A DNA stretch of 64,000 bases from Bacteriovoracaceae bacterium. Lineage in GTDB: Bacteria > Bdellovibrionota > Bacteriovoracia > Bacteriovoracales > Bacteriovoracaceae. A program made the translations under genes and the position numbers. The notes under the pieces were generated by a model that was not told where the DNA came from, ran no database searches, and saw only the letters and a list, made by a program, of their open reading frames with translations. This document shows positions 9,564 to 17,523 of this stretch, piece after piece. Numbering within the stretch: position 1 is the stretch's first letter; the number at the start of each line of letters is the position of its first letter. Where the stretch lies: positions 17,179 through 81,178 of the forward strand of contig CANCFT010000017.1 of NCBI GenBank assembly GCA_947377285.1. The letters are read 5' to 3'.

Positions 9564-10205
9564 ATGATTTATGAGTTGTCCGTAGTGACAAAGCCAGAGC
9601 TCGGAGCAGAAGCTCATGCACAGATCGCAGAGATCGTTAAAGACACATTAAAAGGATTCGAAGGAGAACTTTTAATTGCTGACGATTGGGGAAAACTTCA
9701 CTTAGCACAACCGTATTCAAACGGTTCTAAACACGGTCACTTCCATTACTTTATGTTCAAGTCAAACACTCAAGCTAACACTGAGTTGACAAGAAGATTT
9801 GGGATCAATGAAGGTGTTATGCGTTCAATGGTTTTCGTTATTGGCGTAGATGCTGAAAAAGAAGAACTTGCGAAAAATTTCAAATCACCATTTTCAAAAA
9901 CTAGAAACGGATCTGTTCTTGATAACAAGAGAGATGACGATGAAGAAGGTTTCGAAGATATGGAAGATGATAGAAGAAAATTTGCTAAGAGAAAATCTTG
10001 CTGGTTTACAGCTAAGAAAATCAAAGCAGATTGGAAAGATCCTCAAACTTGGAACTGGTTAGTAAGTGAATTTGGAAAAATTTCACCAGCTAGAGTTTCT
10101 GGGATTTCAATGAAACACCAAAGATTTTCTAACTCAGCTATTAAGCATGCTAGAAATCTAGGGATTTCAAGTTACCTATCTAACCAAACTGCTGGTAGAG
10201 CGTAA
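9564..10205 (+). CDS. fused ribosomal proteins S6 and S18
   Basis: A single 213-residue frame carries two small-subunit proteins. Residues 1-100 are S6: they begin M-I-Y-E-L-S-V-V, contain the central G-H-F-H-Y-F strand and end in R-S-M-V-F-V. Residues 105-135 are a charged Asp/Glu/Lys/Arg linker. Residues 136-207 are S18: R-R-K-F-A-K-R-K, then a Cys-Trp-Phe-Thr start, G-K-I-S-P-A-R-V-S-G, and the K-H-Q-R-F ... A-I-K-H-A-R-N-L-G core. S6 and S18 normally bind each other on the 30S platform, so a fusion is structurally sensible. The usual order rpsF-rpsR-rplI-dnaB is kept around it. A GGGGGA site precedes the ATG. No in-frame stop or frameshift lies between the halves. Confidence 0.93.
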   Translation: MIYELSVVTKPELGAEAHAQIAEIVKDTLKGFEGELLIADDWGKLHLAQPYSNGSKHGHFHYFMFKSNTQANTELTRRFGINEGVMRSMVFVIGVDAEKEELAKNFKSPFSKTRNGSVLDNKRDDDEEGFEDMEDDRRKFAKRKSCWFTAKKIKADWKDPQTWNWLVSEFGKISPARVSGISMKHQRFSNSAIKHARNLGISSYLSNQTAGRA

Positions 10206-10211
10206 TAAGAA

Positions 10212-11225
10212 ATGACAACTCCAGAAGTTCAACATAGCAAAATTTTTGATCAGCGAGCATCGTTCGGGAAACTAGTGTTTCTTGCTGTCATTTCAATTGC
10301 TCTTTGCTCTTTTGGGCCCCTTTCAGTATTTGCACCAGTTCCATTGATCTTGGCGTTTCTTCTATATGGACGATTAACCACATTGTTCATCGGCGGAGTT
10401 TGCACCAGTGCTCTTTGGTTTATTTCAGTTAAATTTGCCATCCCAATGATGATCGCAGGAATGTACTTAACGGCATTTTTGTATGCCATCTTGATCGCAG
10501 AAATTATTCTTAGAAATATTAATCCAGTAAAAGGATTGATTTACGCTGGAATGGTTTTAGTGACTCTCGTTGGTGGATCGTTGGTTGCTTATAATCAATT
10601 AAGCAAAGTATCAGTGAAAACAGAACTTAAAACTTCTGTAACTAAACTGATGCAAATGGTGAAGGAACAAAATAAGGATAATGCTGTTCTCAATTCAAAC
10701 GGAGAAGAAGCTCGCGCCTTTCAAGATTTTATTTCTAAGCCAGAAGAGCTTGCGAATGAAATTTTTGGTGTCTTGCCTGCAGTTATTTTTGTGTTCGCTT
10801 TCTTTGGCCTATGGATTTGTCTTTATATGACACTTCGAAATGTCAGCGTTTGGCGATTTAAACACCCTTATCCGTTTAGTTTAAAAGACCTGATTAATTT
10901 CAGGGCTCCTGAATTTTTCGTATGGCCATTGATATTATCTTTGGTGTGCGTTGTAGGAGCTGAATACGGTCTTCCTAAAGTAGCTGTTATAATTGGTACA
11001 AATCTTCTTTACTGCTTGGGAGTGTTTTACTTATTTCAAGGGTTCGGCGTTTATAATGCTTTTTTAAAGTATTTAAAAATTGGCGGATTTTTGAAAACAA
11101 TGTTTGTTGTTTTCACTTTGGTGATGGCGTACAAATTTTTGGCCCTACTCGGAATGTTTGATCTATGGTTTGATTTTAGAAAATTTTTAACGAACAAAAA
11201 AAAGGACGAAGGAGATATATTATGA
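10212..11225 (+). CDS. DUF2232 (YybS-like) integral membrane protein
   Basis: The 337-residue protein has about seven or eight hydrophobic segments, spread over residues 20-130, 190-210 and 235-325. One soluble charged stretch lies at residues 135-185. The composition and position, immediately before rplI and dnaB, match the DUF2232/YybS family, which occupies the same place in Firmicutes and several other phyla. Its biochemical role is unknown. It starts 6 bases after the S6-S18 stop, with only a weak site, and its TGA overlaps the rplI start (ATGA). It is therefore co-transcribed and coupled with the ribosomal genes. The family call rests on topology and context. Confidence 0.82.
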   Translation: MTTPEVQHSKIFDQRASFGKLVFLAVISIALCSFGPLSVFAPVPLILAFLLYGRLTTLFIGGVCTSALWFISVKFAIPMMIAGMYLTAFLYAILIAEIILRNINPVKGLIYAGMVLVTLVGGSLVAYNQLSKVSVKTELKTSVTKLMQMVKEQNKDNAVLNSNGEEARAFQDFISKPEELANEIFGVLPAVIFVFAFFGLWICLYMTLRNVSVWRFKHPYPFSLKDLINFRAPEFFVWPLILSLVCVVGAEYGLPKVAVIIGTNLLYCLGVFYLFQGFGVYNAFLKYLKIGGFLKTMFVVFTLVMAYKFLALLGMFDLWFDFRKFLTNKKKDEGDIL

Positions 11226-11836
11226 AAGTTATTTTAACTGAAAAAGTTCCAGCTCTTGGAAATATCGGTGAAATCGTTAACGTATCAGCAGGTCATGCTA
11301 GAAATTATCTAGTACCAAATGGCTTTGCAATGGTTGCTGATGATTCAAACAAAAACTTATTGGCAGCTCAACAAAAAAGTCTTGCGAAAAAAATCCAAGG
11401 CCAAAAAGATGCAGCTAATGAATTAAAGAAAAAAATCGAAGGGATGACTATCGAACTTATTAAAAAAGTTGGAGCGTCAGGAAAACTTTTCGGAACTGTT
11501 ACTAACGCTGAACTTTCTAAAGAATTAGAAGTGCGCGGAGTAGAAGTAGAAAGAAGATTAATCCACTTAGAAGCTCCTATTAAAGGACTTGGACTTTTCA
11601 ATGCAAAAGCAAAGATTTTCCAAGACGTAGAAGCAACTTTCAAAATTAAAATTTCTATTGATCCTAAACAAGCTGAAGAGCTTAAAAAGAATCAAGAAGA
11701 AGCTCTTAAAAATGCTGAAGCTCGTAAAAAAGCTGCTGCAGAAGCTAAAGCTAATGGAACAACTGAAACTGCAGTTGTTGAATTAACTGAAGAGCAAAGA
11801 TTGAAAGCTGAAGTTGATAAACTTTTAAGATCTTAA
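11222..11836 (+). CDS. rplI: 50S ribosomal protein L9 with extended C-terminus
   Basis: The N-terminus has the classical L9 signature (M-K-V-I-L-T-E-K-V, L-G-N-I-G-E-I-V-N-V, G-H-A-R-N-Y-L-V-P), followed by the long connecting helix and the C-terminal RNA-binding domain ending near residue 148. At 204 residues it is some 50 longer than most L9 proteins. The extra tail (about 152-204) is rich in Lys, Glu and Ala and predicted helical. L9 binds 23S rRNA at the base of the L1 stalk and helps maintain reading frame. A GAAGGAG site lies before the ATG, which overlaps the preceding stop. A strong terminator follows, closing the operon before dnaB. Confidence 0.95.
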   Translation: MKVILTEKVPALGNIGEIVNVSAGHARNYLVPNGFAMVADDSNKNLLAAQQKSLAKKIQGQKDAANELKKKIEGMTIELIKKVGASGKLFGTVTNAELSKELEVRGVEVERRLIHLEAPIKGLGLFNAKAKIFQDVEATFKIKISIDPKQAEELKKNQEEALKNAEARKKAAAEAKANGTTETAVVELTEEQRLKAEVDKLLRS

Positions 11837-11872
11837 TTTTTTAAATTTTAAATAAATTAATTAAAAATTTAC

Positions 11873-11903
11873 AAGAGGGCCTCTATCAAGAGGTCCTCTT
11901 TGT
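11873..11903 (+). terminator. intrinsic terminator after rplI
   Basis: A 12-bp stem (AAGAGGGCCTCT / AGAGGTCCTCTT, one G-T wobble) with an ATCA loop is followed by a short T-rich tract. It ends 15 bases before dnaB, so dnaB either relies on read-through or has a promoter inside rplI. Confidence 0.85.
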
Positions 11904-11917
11904 TTGTAGGTAAAATT

Positions 11918-13270
11918 ATGGCGAGCAATAATAACAATCAAGTCAATGAACTTCCTCACGACCTATTAGCTGAAAAAGCGATGGTAGGATGCTTGATTAT
12001 CGATGGCTCGGTCTTTGATGAAATCTCAAATTTAAAAATTGCCCAAGAACATTTTTATGATCCTCGCTACGGCATGATTTATGATGTCATCGCCGATCTT
12101 TCTCTAGCTAACAAAGCGATCGATTACGTAACTGTCTGCTCGAAACTCCAAGAAAAAGGAAAACTCGAAGAAATTGGCGGACAATCTTTTGTCCTAAGTT
12201 TAGTTGAAGACCAAGCGTCTTCTGCTAACGTTTATGATTATGCCAAAATTGTAAAAGATAAATCATCTATGAGAGAAATTATCCGTACGGCCATGAGAGT
12301 GGTTCAGATGGGAATGTCTTTCGCTGGAGATGCGGATGATTTTATCCAAGAAGTAGAATCAAGTTTTTTTAAACTTACCAATGATGCCAAGACTGGTTCA
12401 ATGGTGAAGTTAAATGCAACTTTAAAACAAAACTTAAAAGAATTAGAAGATACTTCACGTCTTATGGGTGAGATTGCCGGGCTTTCTACGGGCTACCCTC
12501 GTTTAGATGAATTATTATTGGGGATGCAGCCTGGTCAATTAATAGTACTTGCTGCTCGTCCTGCAATGGGAAAAACGTCTTTGGCCCTAAACGTAGCAGT
12601 GAGTGCTTGTATTCAATCTGGACTTCCAGTGGTTATTTTTTCATTAGAGATGTTAGCGACGGAATTATCGATGAGACTTCTTACAGGGCGAGCGAAAGTT
12701 GATTCAAAACGAGTTCGGAAAAAAGCATTCTTAGATACCGATCTTCGAAGTATTGCTAAAGCGACTCAAGAGCTTTCATCTCTGCCGATTTATATTAATG
12801 ATTCTGGGAATACGACAATTCTCGATATTCAAAGTCAGAGTCGAAAAATTAAAGCAGATCAAGGGTTGGGATTAATTGTCATCGACTACTTGCAGTTGAT
12901 GGGATCGACCAGTAAAAATATTCAACGTGAGCAACAGATTGCTGAGATCTCGCGTGGACTTAAGACTATGGCCAAAGAGCTTGGTTGCCCAGTTATTGCA
13001 CTTTCACAGCTAAACCGAGGTGTAGAGTCTCGTCCAAACAAGCGTCCGTCGACAGCGGATCTTCGCGAGTCTGGAGCGATTGAGCAGGATGCTGATATTG
13101 TCATGTTTGTTTACCGTGATGAAGTATACTATCCAGATACTAAGGAGCCAGGGATTGCCGAAATTATAGTAGGTAAAAACCGTGCTGGAGAAATTGGAAC
13201 AGCAAAGCTTGCGTGGGTTGGAGCTTACACTAGTTTTGAAAACCTAGCAGCTCATCGTGACGGACAATAA
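11918..13270 (+). CDS. dnaB: replicative DNA helicase DnaB
   Basis: The protein has 450 residues from the ATG at 11918. An in-frame TTG at 11900 lies inside the terminator hairpin and is unlikely to be used. The N-terminal domain (about 10-120) contains L-P-x-x-x-x-A-E-x-A, typical of DnaB. After a linker comes the RecA-like ATPase: Walker A A-R-P-A-M-G-K-T-S at about 213-221, Walker B L-I-V-I-D-Y-L-Q-L near 320, then S-Q-L-N-R-G-V-E and D-L-R-E-S-G-A-I-E-Q-D-A. No intein is present. The hexamer unwinds DNA at the replication fork and recruits primase. Its stop overlaps the next gene, pabB, by 14 bases. Confidence 0.97.
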   Translation: MASNNNNQVNELPHDLLAEKAMVGCLIIDGSVFDEISNLKIAQEHFYDPRYGMIYDVIADLSLANKAIDYVTVCSKLQEKGKLEEIGGQSFVLSLVEDQASSANVYDYAKIVKDKSSMREIIRTAMRVVQMGMSFAGDADDFIQEVESSFFKLTNDAKTGSMVKLNATLKQNLKELEDTSRLMGEIAGLSTGYPRLDELLLGMQPGQLIVLAARPAMGKTSLALNVAVSACIQSGLPVVIFSLEMLATELSMRLLTGRAKVDSKRVRKKAFLDTDLRSIAKATQELSSLPIYINDSGNTTILDIQSQSRKIKADQGLGLIVIDYLQLMGSTSKNIQREQQIAEISRGLKTMAKELGCPVIALSQLNRGVESRPNKRPSTADLRESGAIEQDADIVMFVYRDEVYYPDTKEPGIAEIIVGKNRAGEIGTAKLAWVGAYTSFENLAAHRDGQ

Positions 13271-14435
13271 TCTCTACACCATCATTCCTTATAAAAATAC
13301 CTTAGTAAAAATGGTTGATGCAACCCGGGCATTTGCTTATTACTTAAACCATTCAGTTAATTTGCTCACCGGTGAAAAAAAATCATGGGATTTTAAACTT
13401 TGGATAGATGAAAATCGGTCTGTCTTATTAGAAACTTCATCTCAAGAGCAACGGGTAATTCATTTGTTTTATGAATTATCTTTTTTAATTGAAAAAGAAT
13501 TTCACCTTTTAAATTCAGACCAGCTTTTAGTCATTGATCTTATTTTTACTTCTCACTATGAAATTAACGAGAAGTCTGCTGGAGACTTTTTACCGATTAA
13601 GTTGAAGGCAATTGAGTTGCCTGATAGGGGAAACTATAAAAAAGCATTTAAAGAAGGTTATAAAGAATTATTAAAAGGGAATTGTTACCAATTTAATTTA
13701 ACTCGGCCTTATTTATATTCGTTTAATAAAAATCTTGGGCCCTCTGATTTTATTTTTTCTCTTTGGAAGAAAGTTCAATCTCGTGGAGCTTTTGGTTCTG
13801 CGACTTTTATTCCTTATTTTAATAAACTTTTATTAAGCAATTCTCCAGAGTGTTTATTCCAGTATGAAAATGGAAAAATATCTTCCATGCCAATTAAAGG
13901 AACGATGAAAAGAGAGGACTCAAAAGATTGGAAAGAGTTATGGAAAATATTGGTGAATGATAAAAAAAGTCAGGCAGAACTTTTTATGATTACTGACTTA
14001 CTAAGAAACGATCTTTCTCGTATCGAGTTGCCGCGGGCGCGAGTAACAAAGAAAAAATTTCCCAAATTAGTTCCAGGCCTTCTACATCAATATTCTCAAG
14101 TTGAAGTTGAATTAAGTGCAGCAGTAAGTTTATGGAGAGTTATTGAGAAATTGTTTCCAGGGGGAAGTATTACGGGGGCACCAAAGAAAAAGGCCATTGA
14201 ACTCATAGAGAAACTCGAAAAGAGGGAACGTGGTTTTTATTGTGGCTCTACGATCGTATTACACAAAAATTTATTAAGTGCTTCAATCAATATTAGGTCT
14301 GCGGTTGTGGATTTTAATGAACAGAGTTTACTGTATCAGGCGGGGGGCGGCATAACATTGCTTAGCGATGCAGATGAAGAATTCGATGAAATGACTTACA
14401 AACATAATAGCTTCATAGATACCCTAACTCTATAA
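13257..14435 (+). CDS. pabB: aminodeoxychorismate synthase component I (PabB-like)
   Basis: The 392-residue protein is a chorismate-binding enzyme. The C-terminal two thirds contain M-P-I-K-G-T (211-216), whose Lys is the nucleophile that distinguishes PabB from anthranilate synthase. They also contain L-L-R-N-D-L-S-R, P-G-G-S-I-T-G-A-P-K, G-F-Y-C-G-S and I-N-I-R-S-A-V. The product feeds p-aminobenzoate and folate synthesis with a glutaminase partner (PabA) and a lyase (PabC), neither of which is in the window. The GTG start lies inside the end of dnaB, so the two are co-translated, an unusual partnership. A trpE-like role is possible but the PIKGT box argues for PabB. Confidence 0.88.
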   Translation: MTDNNLYTIIPYKNTLVKMVDATRAFAYYLNHSVNLLTGEKKSWDFKLWIDENRSVLLETSSQEQRVIHLFYELSFLIEKEFHLLNSDQLLVIDLIFTSHYEINEKSAGDFLPIKLKAIELPDRGNYKKAFKEGYKELLKGNCYQFNLTRPYLYSFNKNLGPSDFIFSLWKKVQSRGAFGSATFIPYFNKLLLSNSPECLFQYENGKISSMPIKGTMKREDSKDWKELWKILVNDKKSQAELFMITDLLRNDLSRIELPRARVTKKKFPKLVPGLLHQYSQVEVELSAAVSLWRVIEKLFPGGSITGAPKKKAIELIEKLEKRERGFYCGSTIVLHKNLLSASINIRSAVVDFNEQSLLYQAGGGITLLSDADEEFDEMTYKHNSFIDTLTL

Positions 14436-14489
14436 AATTGTTGAATTTCTAATAAATTCTTACATCTTGATCATAATGGACAACAATAT

Positions 14490-14519
14490 TTGACATGCAA
14501 TTCTATGAATAGATATGAT
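14490..14519 (+). promoter_or_regulatory. sigma-70 promoter for the 14637 gene
   Basis: A full-consensus -35 TTGACA (14490-14495) and -10 TATGAT (14514-14519, five of six) are separated by 18 bases. Transcription would begin near 14526, leaving a leader of about 110 bases. Confidence 0.75.
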
Positions 14520-14530
14520 TTTTTTGCGTC

Positions 14531-14636
14531 ATAGTAATTGACTATTTGGCCAAGAAAAAATCTTGGAATTTTTCGTTGAAGGATCGGCGGAATTTTTTTG
14601 GATTGGCCAAGTGATTAGAAGACAAAGGAGTGTTGA
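14531..14636 (+). promoter_or_regulatory. structured 5' leader with repeated TTGGCCAAG
   Basis: The transcribed leader of the 14637 gene can form ATAGT/ACTAT (14531-14545) and CCAAGA/TCTTGG (14550-14566) hairpins. The palindrome-containing word TTGGCCAAG occurs twice, at 14546-14554 and 14604-14612. A Shine-Dalgarno AAGGAG precedes the ATG. A regulatory role (RNA fold or repressor sites) is inference. Confidence 0.35.
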
Positions 14637-14834
14637 ATGGAAGCCCAAGGTTTACAAGATGTGTCGAAACCGGCCCCTGAGGAAGTGATTTCTGTAGTCT
14701 CGCTTGCTGAGTTAACTGGTTTTCCAGTTGAGTACATCAAAAAAGAACTTTTGCTTGATGGAGCTGATGAGGAAGATATGACTATGGAAGAATTAAGAAA
14801 GAGAGTTTTAGCTTATCTTGATTCGAGTTTTTAA
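14637..14834 (+). CDS. small acidic protein of unknown function
   Basis: The 65-residue protein has about twice as many acidic as basic residues. Its N-terminus is Pro/Glu-rich, followed by two predicted helices (about residues 22-40 and 47-63). The helix-turn around V-V-S-L-A-E-L-T-G-F-P-V-E-Y-I-K-K-E resembles a small DNA- or protein-binding helix pair, but I assign no family. It has a good AAGGAG site, a near-consensus promoter, a 110-base leader and its own terminator. It is therefore a dedicated, probably well-expressed single-gene unit, which supports it being real despite its size. Confidence 0.8.
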   Translation: MEAQGLQDVSKPAPEEVISVVSLAELTGFPVEYIKKELLLDGADEEDMTMEELRKRVLAYLDSSF

Positions 14835-14893
14835 GAAAATTATAATGATTAATAAAACCTTTTGTCAGTAGGACTTTTGGTTTTAGTTACTAA

Positions 14894-14921
14894 AAAGCCT
14901 AGCTTATGCTAGGCTTTCTTT
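14894..14921 (+). terminator. intrinsic terminator after the 65-residue protein gene
   Basis: A perfect 10-bp stem AAAGCCTAGC / GCTAGGCTTT with a TTAT loop is followed by a T-rich run. Confidence 0.93.
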
Positions 14922-15005
14922 TACTAGAAAACTTAACTCCATAGGATTTTTCAAACGGATCCATCAAAAAAAACCGATTATTGCCTTCTTTATTCTGTAT
15001 CTTCA

Positions 15006-15818
15006 TTGGAAGAATTTTTTAAAACACATTTTCAAACTAGTGGCTCAAAATTAAAAAAATATTTTGATAAAAATTATTTAAAGCGCTCATTTATTGAAAA
15101 ATCGCTAGTTACTTTACCAATAAATTTTGTGAACGATGGCCTCATTCATCCAATATATGTCGGTCCGGAAATAGATATCATAGCTGAGAATGAGTATTTT
15201 TTAGTGATGAACAAGCCCGAAAATATTTTTGTACATCCACTTGTTTATGATGAACAAAATAATTGTTTGAGTTTTTTGAGATCTACAAGACCTGAAATTT
15301 TAAAGGTGAATTCAAAAAACTATGATAGAGGACTTTTGTATAGATTAGATTTTGAAACATCTGGTGTATTGATTTATGTAAAAAAAGACGAAGATTATCA
15401 ATCATTGCGTGAAAATTTTAAAATAGTAGCTAAGAAAAAAACTTACCTATGCTTGGTTGAAGGTGATTGCCAACTAAGCGGGATTTTTACTCATTATTTT
15501 TCATCAAAGGAAGAAAAAGGAAAACGTGTTTCGGTAAGCGATAAATTAGGAATTGGTGATTGTGGAGAATTTGTTTTAATTCCCAAGAATTATGATCCAC
15601 TTACAAATGTGACATTAATGGAAGTTGAATTAAAAACAGGACATAGGCACCAAATCAGGGCCCAGCTGGCCCATCTTGGGTTTCCATTGAGAGGAGATGT
15701 TTTTTACGGAGGAGTACCCGCACGTAGACTGTATCTTCATGCTTTAAATTATCAAATCATCTTCATGGACCAGCTTTATTCTTATAGTATAGAACCCAAA
15801 GATTTTAATGGTTTATAG
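15006..15818 (+). CDS. RluA-family pseudouridine synthase
   Basis: The 270-residue protein matches the RluA family of RNA uridine isomerases. The catalytic Asp115 lies in Y-R-L-D-F-E-T-S-G, an upstream strand carries V-M-N-K-P, and the C-terminal motif T-G-H-R-H-Q-I-R-A-Q-L-A-H-L-G-F-P is intact. The first 50 residues do not form an obvious S4 domain. Which rRNA or tRNA position it modifies cannot be told. The start is uncertain: no ATG occurs before residue 68, the chosen TTG has no Shine-Dalgarno, and the frame is open back into the preceding terminator region, so other non-ATG starts are possible. It stands alone between a terminator and the WYL gene. Confidence 0.85.
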   Translation: MEEFFKTHFQTSGSKLKKYFDKNYLKRSFIEKSLVTLPINFVNDGLIHPIYVGPEIDIIAENEYFLVMNKPENIFVHPLVYDEQNNCLSFLRSTRPEILKVNSKNYDRGLLYRLDFETSGVLIYVKKDEDYQSLRENFKIVAKKKTYLCLVEGDCQLSGIFTHYFSSKEEKGKRVSVSDKLGIGDCGEFVLIPKNYDPLTNVTLMEVELKTGHRHQIRAQLAHLGFPLRGDVFYGGVPARRLYLHALNYQIIFMDQLYSYSIEPKDFNGL

Positions 15819-15912
15819 TTAATTCTTGAGTTTTTTAGTAAACAAACTCAAGAGGATGGCCAATATAACCGACAAGTTTAGTAGCCTTTAAACTCTATAT
15901 TAGGATTTATCG

Positions 15913-16863
15913 ATGTCTGAGATGCAATTGATTTTTAACGATACGTTTTGGAAATTTTTAGTGTCGCTCGAGGAGCTTAAAGAGAAACAAGATAAAAATT
16001 TATTTTGTACTTTACTCAATATAGATGAAGCCGCCTTTAATCAATTTCAAGATTTTTTAACTAGATTTGATATTCAATGTATTAGTGATGATTCTTTTAT
16101 TTTTCCCTTGAAAGAGAAGTGTAGAATTAAAATGGAATTTTCTCTCTCTGAATGGCTTGCACTTCAGGCGAGTTTCCACCGTCCAGATGACCGAAATTCT
16201 TCTGAATATTATTATCAAAAAATTGTTCATAACAAATTATTAATTGCTCAAAAAGCATTTGAGCAATTTAATCTCTATCGCAAACCTGCTCATCAAGCTG
16301 TTAAGTCAAGTGATATTGAAAATCTTAAAAAGAAAATAGACTATCTTATTTGCAATAGAAAACTAATGAAAATTGAATTTTTAAATAATAAATTATGCAT
16401 GGCCTATCCGCATCGCCTCGTTTTTTTAGATGGTATTTTATGTGTCATCGGTGAAAATAGTGAAGATAAAACGCTGGTGTATTTTGGAGTGGAAGATATA
16501 AAAGATATCGTTGATGTCGATAAAATATATGAACCTAACTTAAGTCAAATTGAGATCAATGAATTTATCTGTCACGTTAGATTAATCAATGGAAAAGAGG
16601 AAAGATTAATCCTGAAAGTTTACAGTCAATACGAAGCTGATCTACTTCCAAGTTATCATTTTTTAGGAAATCCGTTTGTCACTTCAAATCCTGAAGGAGA
16701 TATGATTTGGGCCGCCACAATTGAAATGTGTGATGATCTATTTATTTGGCTTTATAGTATGAAAGAGAGGGCCGAAGTATTAGATCCAGGGCACGTTCGT
16801 AAAGAATTTGCTCATTTTTGTGAAATGAACAAAGAACCAAATGGTTTGAAGAAAGTTTCTTAA
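15913..16863 (+). CDS. WYL-domain protein, probable transcriptional regulator
   Basis: The 316-residue protein has a C-terminal half resembling WYL plus WCX domains. A strand pair reads M-K-I-E-F-L-N-N then P-H-R-L-V-F-L-D-G-I-L-C-V-I-G, followed by L-V-Y-F-G-V-E-D-I-K-D-I. The end region is W-L-Y-S-M-K-E-R-A-E-V-L-D-P. WYL proteins bind nucleic acid or nucleotide ligands and often control DNA-damage or defence genes. The N-terminal 130 residues should hold a winged helix but it is not obvious by eye, so the DNA-binding role is inferred from the family. AGGAT precedes the ATG. Its end lies 6 bases from the convergent AlkB gene, whose repair function fits a stress-response neighbourhood. Confidence 0.72.
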   Translation: MSEMQLIFNDTFWKFLVSLEELKEKQDKNLFCTLLNIDEAAFNQFQDFLTRFDIQCISDDSFIFPLKEKCRIKMEFSLSEWLALQASFHRPDDRNSSEYYYQKIVHNKLLIAQKAFEQFNLYRKPAHQAVKSSDIENLKKKIDYLICNRKLMKIEFLNNKLCMAYPHRLVFLDGILCVIGENSEDKTLVYFGVEDIKDIVDVDKIYEPNLSQIEINEFICHVRLINGKEERLILKVYSQYEADLLPSYHFLGNPFVTSNPEGDMIWAATIEMCDDLFIWLYSMKERAEVLDPGHVRKEFAHFCEMNKEPNGLKKVS

Positions 16864-16869
16864 TTTTTT

Positions 16870-17442
16870 TTAATAAATATATCTATAAGTAAGATTTAAC
16901 CTAGGTCCACTTACTTTAGTGCTTTTGGAAATTTTATGTAACCAAAAGTGTTGTAGCTCATTTTTCATCACCAATAAACTTTTTGATTTTAATTCAATAA
17001 TTTTATTGGGAATTGAACTGTCAAATCGATGCTTTAAATGAAATTTTCTGGTAACTCCAAAACTAAGAGATGCAATTGTGGGATTGTTACCTAATTCTTT
17101 TTCATTATCAGAATGAAAAGACATATGGTCCTGCCCATCCCGGTAATAATTTATTAAAACTGAGTTAAATTTTGTTTCTAAGTCCTGCTCAAGTTGGTCT
17201 TTGATTTTTTTTAAAAGTGGGGTCCATTCAATTGTAATCATTTTAATTTTTGAGTATTGATATTCAATTCCAGCGTCTCCATACCAAGCAGTCTGACGTG
17301 GTTGAGGGTAGGTTTTTCCAAACATGGTTATAGAGTCATTTCTCCAAGAAATATCGCGAATGATATCCTCCATCAAATCTTCTATATAGTTATCGCTATA
17401 TTCTATGACACCGTCATGATTTAAGATAATTTGGCTTTTCAT
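16870..17442 (-). CDS. AlkB-type 2-oxoglutarate/Fe(II) DNA repair dioxygenase
   Basis: The 190-residue protein has the hallmarks of the ALKBH2/3-like branch of AlkB. P-R-Q-T-A-W-Y-G-D at 48-56 is the base-flip/substrate loop, and N-Y-Y-R-D-G-Q-D at 98-105 follows. The Fe ligands are H110 and D112 (H-S-D-N-E) with H169, and the 2-oxoglutarate Arg pair is R181 and R187 in G-P-R-L-N-L-T-Y-R. It oxidatively removes methyl groups from N1-methyladenine and N3-methylcytosine. Length is typical for the compact form. All catalytic residues are present, so it should be active. It is transcribed alone and convergent with the WYL gene. Confidence 0.93.
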   Translation of the reverse strand: MKSQIILNHDGVIEYSDNYIEDLMEDIIRDISWRNDSITMFGKTYPQPRQTAWYGDAGIEYQYSKIKMITIEWTPLLKKIKDQLEQDLETKFNSVLINYYRDGQDHMSFHSDNEKELGNNPTIASLSFGVTRKFHLKHRFDSSIPNKIIELKSKSLLVMKNELQHFWLHKISKSTKVSGPRLNLTYRYIY

Positions 17443-17523
17443 TACTATACCTATTTTACTTTTTGAGCTATCTTGAGCCTATTATAGATCGAAAAAAAAC
17501 ATAATTGAAACGAAGGATTGAAT

